Source: an uncultured Rhodobacter sp. (GTDB lineage: Bacteria; Pseudomonadota; Alphaproteobacteria; Rhodobacterales; Rhodobacteraceae). Taken from it: a stretch of DNA of 6,680 nt. Of the stretch, positions 5,178 to 6,680 are shown one piece after another. The first letter of the stretch is position 1. Each line of letters opens with the position of its first letter. The position numbers and the translations under genes are program-made. The notes under the pieces were generated by a model. That model had not been told where the DNA came from and searched no databases. It saw only the letters and a list, made by a program, of their open reading frames with translations. The DNA is taken from assembly GCA_937901435.1 (NCBI GenBank), contig CALGTJ010000663.1, positions 1 to 6,680 of the forward strand, read 5' to 3'.

Positions 5178-6680
5178 AACAGAAAATACCTCTGTGCCAT
5201 TGGAAGGGTTTTTGCAGGCTCACACGTCAGCAACTCGCCATTTGCGCGCACCTCGTAGGTTTCGGGGTTCACCTCCATCGCGGGGGTGGCGCTGTTGTGG
5301 ATCATGTCGGATTTGCCAATGGTGCGCGTGCCTTGCACGGGCACGGTGTCCTTGCCAAGGCCCAGCGCCGCGCCGATCCCGTTGGCGTGGGCGGCCTGAG
5401 AGACGAAGGTGACCGATGAGCGTTCCAGCGACTTGCCGAAGGCGCCGAACATAGGCCGTGTGTAAACGGGCTGCGGCGTGGGGATAGAGGCGTTGGGATC
5501 GCCCATCTGCGCCATCACGATGGTGCCGCCGATCAGCGTCATCTCTGGCTTGACGCCAAAGAAGGCCGGGTTCCACATCACCAGATCGGCGCGCTTGCCC
5601 ACCTCGATGCTGCCGATCTCGCGGCTGATGCCATGGGCAATCGCCGGATTGATGGTGTATTTCGCGATATAGCGGCGCACGCGCATGTTGTCGTTCTCGC
5701 CGGTTTCCTCGCTTAGCCGCCCGCGCTGCTTGCGCATCTTGTCGGCGGTTTGCCATGTGCGGATGATGACCTCGCCAATGCGCCCCATGGCCTGACTGTC
5801 AGAGGCGATGATGGAAAACGCGCCCATGTCGTGCAGGATATCCTCGGCGGCGATGGTTTCCTTTCGGATGCGGCTTTCGGCAAAGGCCACGTCCTCGGGG
5901 ATGGATTTGTCGAGGTGGTGACAGACCATGAGCATGTCCAGATGCTCTTCGAGGGTGTTGACCGTATAGGGCCGGGTCGGATTGGTAGAGGATGGGATAA
6001 CATACTGTTCCTGCACCACTTTGATGATGTCAGGCGCATGACCGCCCCCTGCCCCTTCGGTGTGAAAGGCATGGATCGTGCGGCCCTTGATCGCGTTCAC
6101 TGTGTTCTCGACAAAGCCGCTTTCGTTCAGCGTGTCGGTGTGGATCATCACCTGCACATCCATGTCATCGGCCACCGAAAGGCAGCAATCGATGACACCG
6201 GGCGTGGTGCCCCAATCCTCGTGCAGCTTCATCGCACAGGCCCCGGCCTCGATCATCTCGACAAGGGCGGCGGGCTGGCTGGCGTTGCCTTTGCCCGAAA
6301 TGCCAAAGTTCATCGGAAAGGCGTCCAGCGATTGCAGCATCCGCCCGATGTGCCAAGAGCCCGGTGTGCAGGTGGTGGCCAGCGTGCCATGGGCGGGCCC
6401 CGTGCCACCGCCCAGCATTGTTGTGATACCGCTGTGCAGTGCGTCATCCACCTGCTGCGGGCAGATAAAGTGGATATGGCTGTCAAAGCCCCCCGCCGTC
6501 AGGATCCGCCCCTCGCCCGCGATGGCCTCTGTGCCGGGGCCGATGATGATATCGACGCCCGATTGTGTGTCCGGGTTGCCCGCCTTGCCAATACCCGCGA
6601 TGCGCCCGTCGCGCAGACCGACGTCAGCCTTGTAGATGCCAGAGTGATCCACGATCAGCGCATTGGTAATGACCGTATCA
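5174..6680 (-). CDS. ureC: Urease alpha subunit UreC, 5' end beyond the window
   Basis: UreC is the catalytic subunit of nickel urease, splitting urea to ammonia and carbamate in the cytoplasm. The window holds its last 501 residues; the reading frame enters at 6679 as [10 protein letters not shown]. Counting from there, all active-site residues are present at a constant offset of 66 from Klebsiella UreC: His68 and His70 (HIH), Lys151 (the carbamylated lysine, in MKLHEDWG), His180 (HTDTLN), His206 ([10 protein letters not shown]), Cys253 and His254 of the flap (VCHHLD), and Asp294 (SDSQAMG). This gives a full length of about 567 residues with no insertion or loss. The C-terminus ends with the usual MAQRYFLF and TGA. 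The GTG at 6652 is not the true start, since homology continues upstream. ureA, ureB and ureD are expected to the right. Its 3' end has been copied at 4365-4494. Confidence 0.98.
   Translation of the reverse strand, partial: DTVITNALIVDHSGIYKADVGLRDGRIAGIGKAGNPDTQSGVDIIIGPGTEAIAGEGRILTAGGFDSHIHFICPQQVDDALHSGITTMLGGGTGPAHGTLATTCTPGSWHIGRMLQSLDAFPMNFGISGKGNASQPAALVEMIEAGACAMKLHEDWGTTPGVIDCCLSVADDMDVQVMIHTDTLNESGFVENTVNAIKGRTIHAFHTEGAGGGHAPDIIKVVQEQYVIPSSTNPTRPYTVNTLEEHLDMLMVCHHLDKSIPEDVAFAESRIRKETIAAEDILHDMGAFSIIASDSQAMGRIGEVIIRTWQTADKMRKQRGRLSEETGENDNMRVRRYIAKYTINPAIAHGISREIGSIEVGKRADLVMWNPAFFGVKPEMTLIGGTIVMAQMGDPNASIPTPQPVYTRPMFGAFGKSLERSSVTFVSQAAHANGIGAALGLGKDTVPVQGTRTIGKSDMIHNSATPAMEVNPETYEVRANGELLTCEPAKTLPMAQRYFLF

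Noticed and set aside
5174..6680. UreC as a truncated or inactive urease
   Set aside because: All metal and catalytic residues keep a constant offset from Klebsiella UreC and the usual C-terminus is present; only the window edge cuts the 5' end.

Overview
The window looks like chromosomal DNA of an alphaproteobacterium, most likely a roseobacter-type member of the Rhodobacterales. The grounds are high GC content, the character of the urease proteins, and a small DUF1127 protein, a family abundant in that order. This placement is inference; no rRNA or other marker gene is present.

From right to left on the minus strand the window holds the downstream half of a urease operon. The order is ureC (C-terminal 501 residues, 5' end beyond the right edge), two tandem paralogous genes for exported proteins of unknown function, a 65-residue DUF1127 protein, ureE, ureF, a carboxymuconolactone-decarboxylase-family gene, and ureG. 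The catalytic subunit has every nickel-ligand and active-site residue. UreE, UreF and UreG supply nickel and the GTP-driven activation complex, so the cluster should make active urease if ureA, ureB and ureD lie to the right. At the left a plus-strand glycosyltransferase gene converges on ureG with an 18-bp gap. It is probably unrelated to urea metabolism.

The main discovery is between ureC and ureE. A block made of the last ~54 codons of ureC plus the exported-protein gene has been duplicated in tandem. As a result a degenerate second copy of the ureC 3' end (about 4365-4494) lies between the two paralogs. It is about 86% identical to the real ureC tail over 130 aligned bases, carries one in-frame 33-nt deletion, and still ends in the same stop. 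That copied tail supplies the second paralog with the same start arrangement as the first: AGAGG, an 11-nt spacer, and a TTG start overlapping the upstream TGA as TTGA. The two mature proteins are only about 60% identical, so they have diverged more than the non-functional DNA copied with them.

The 158-bp gap between the second paralog and the DUF1127 gene holds a 6-bp dyad and a strong ribosome binding site but no promoter I can support. I found no tRNA, rRNA, CRISPR array, insertion sequence or origin. All identities and percentages come from reading and hand-counting, not from database searches.
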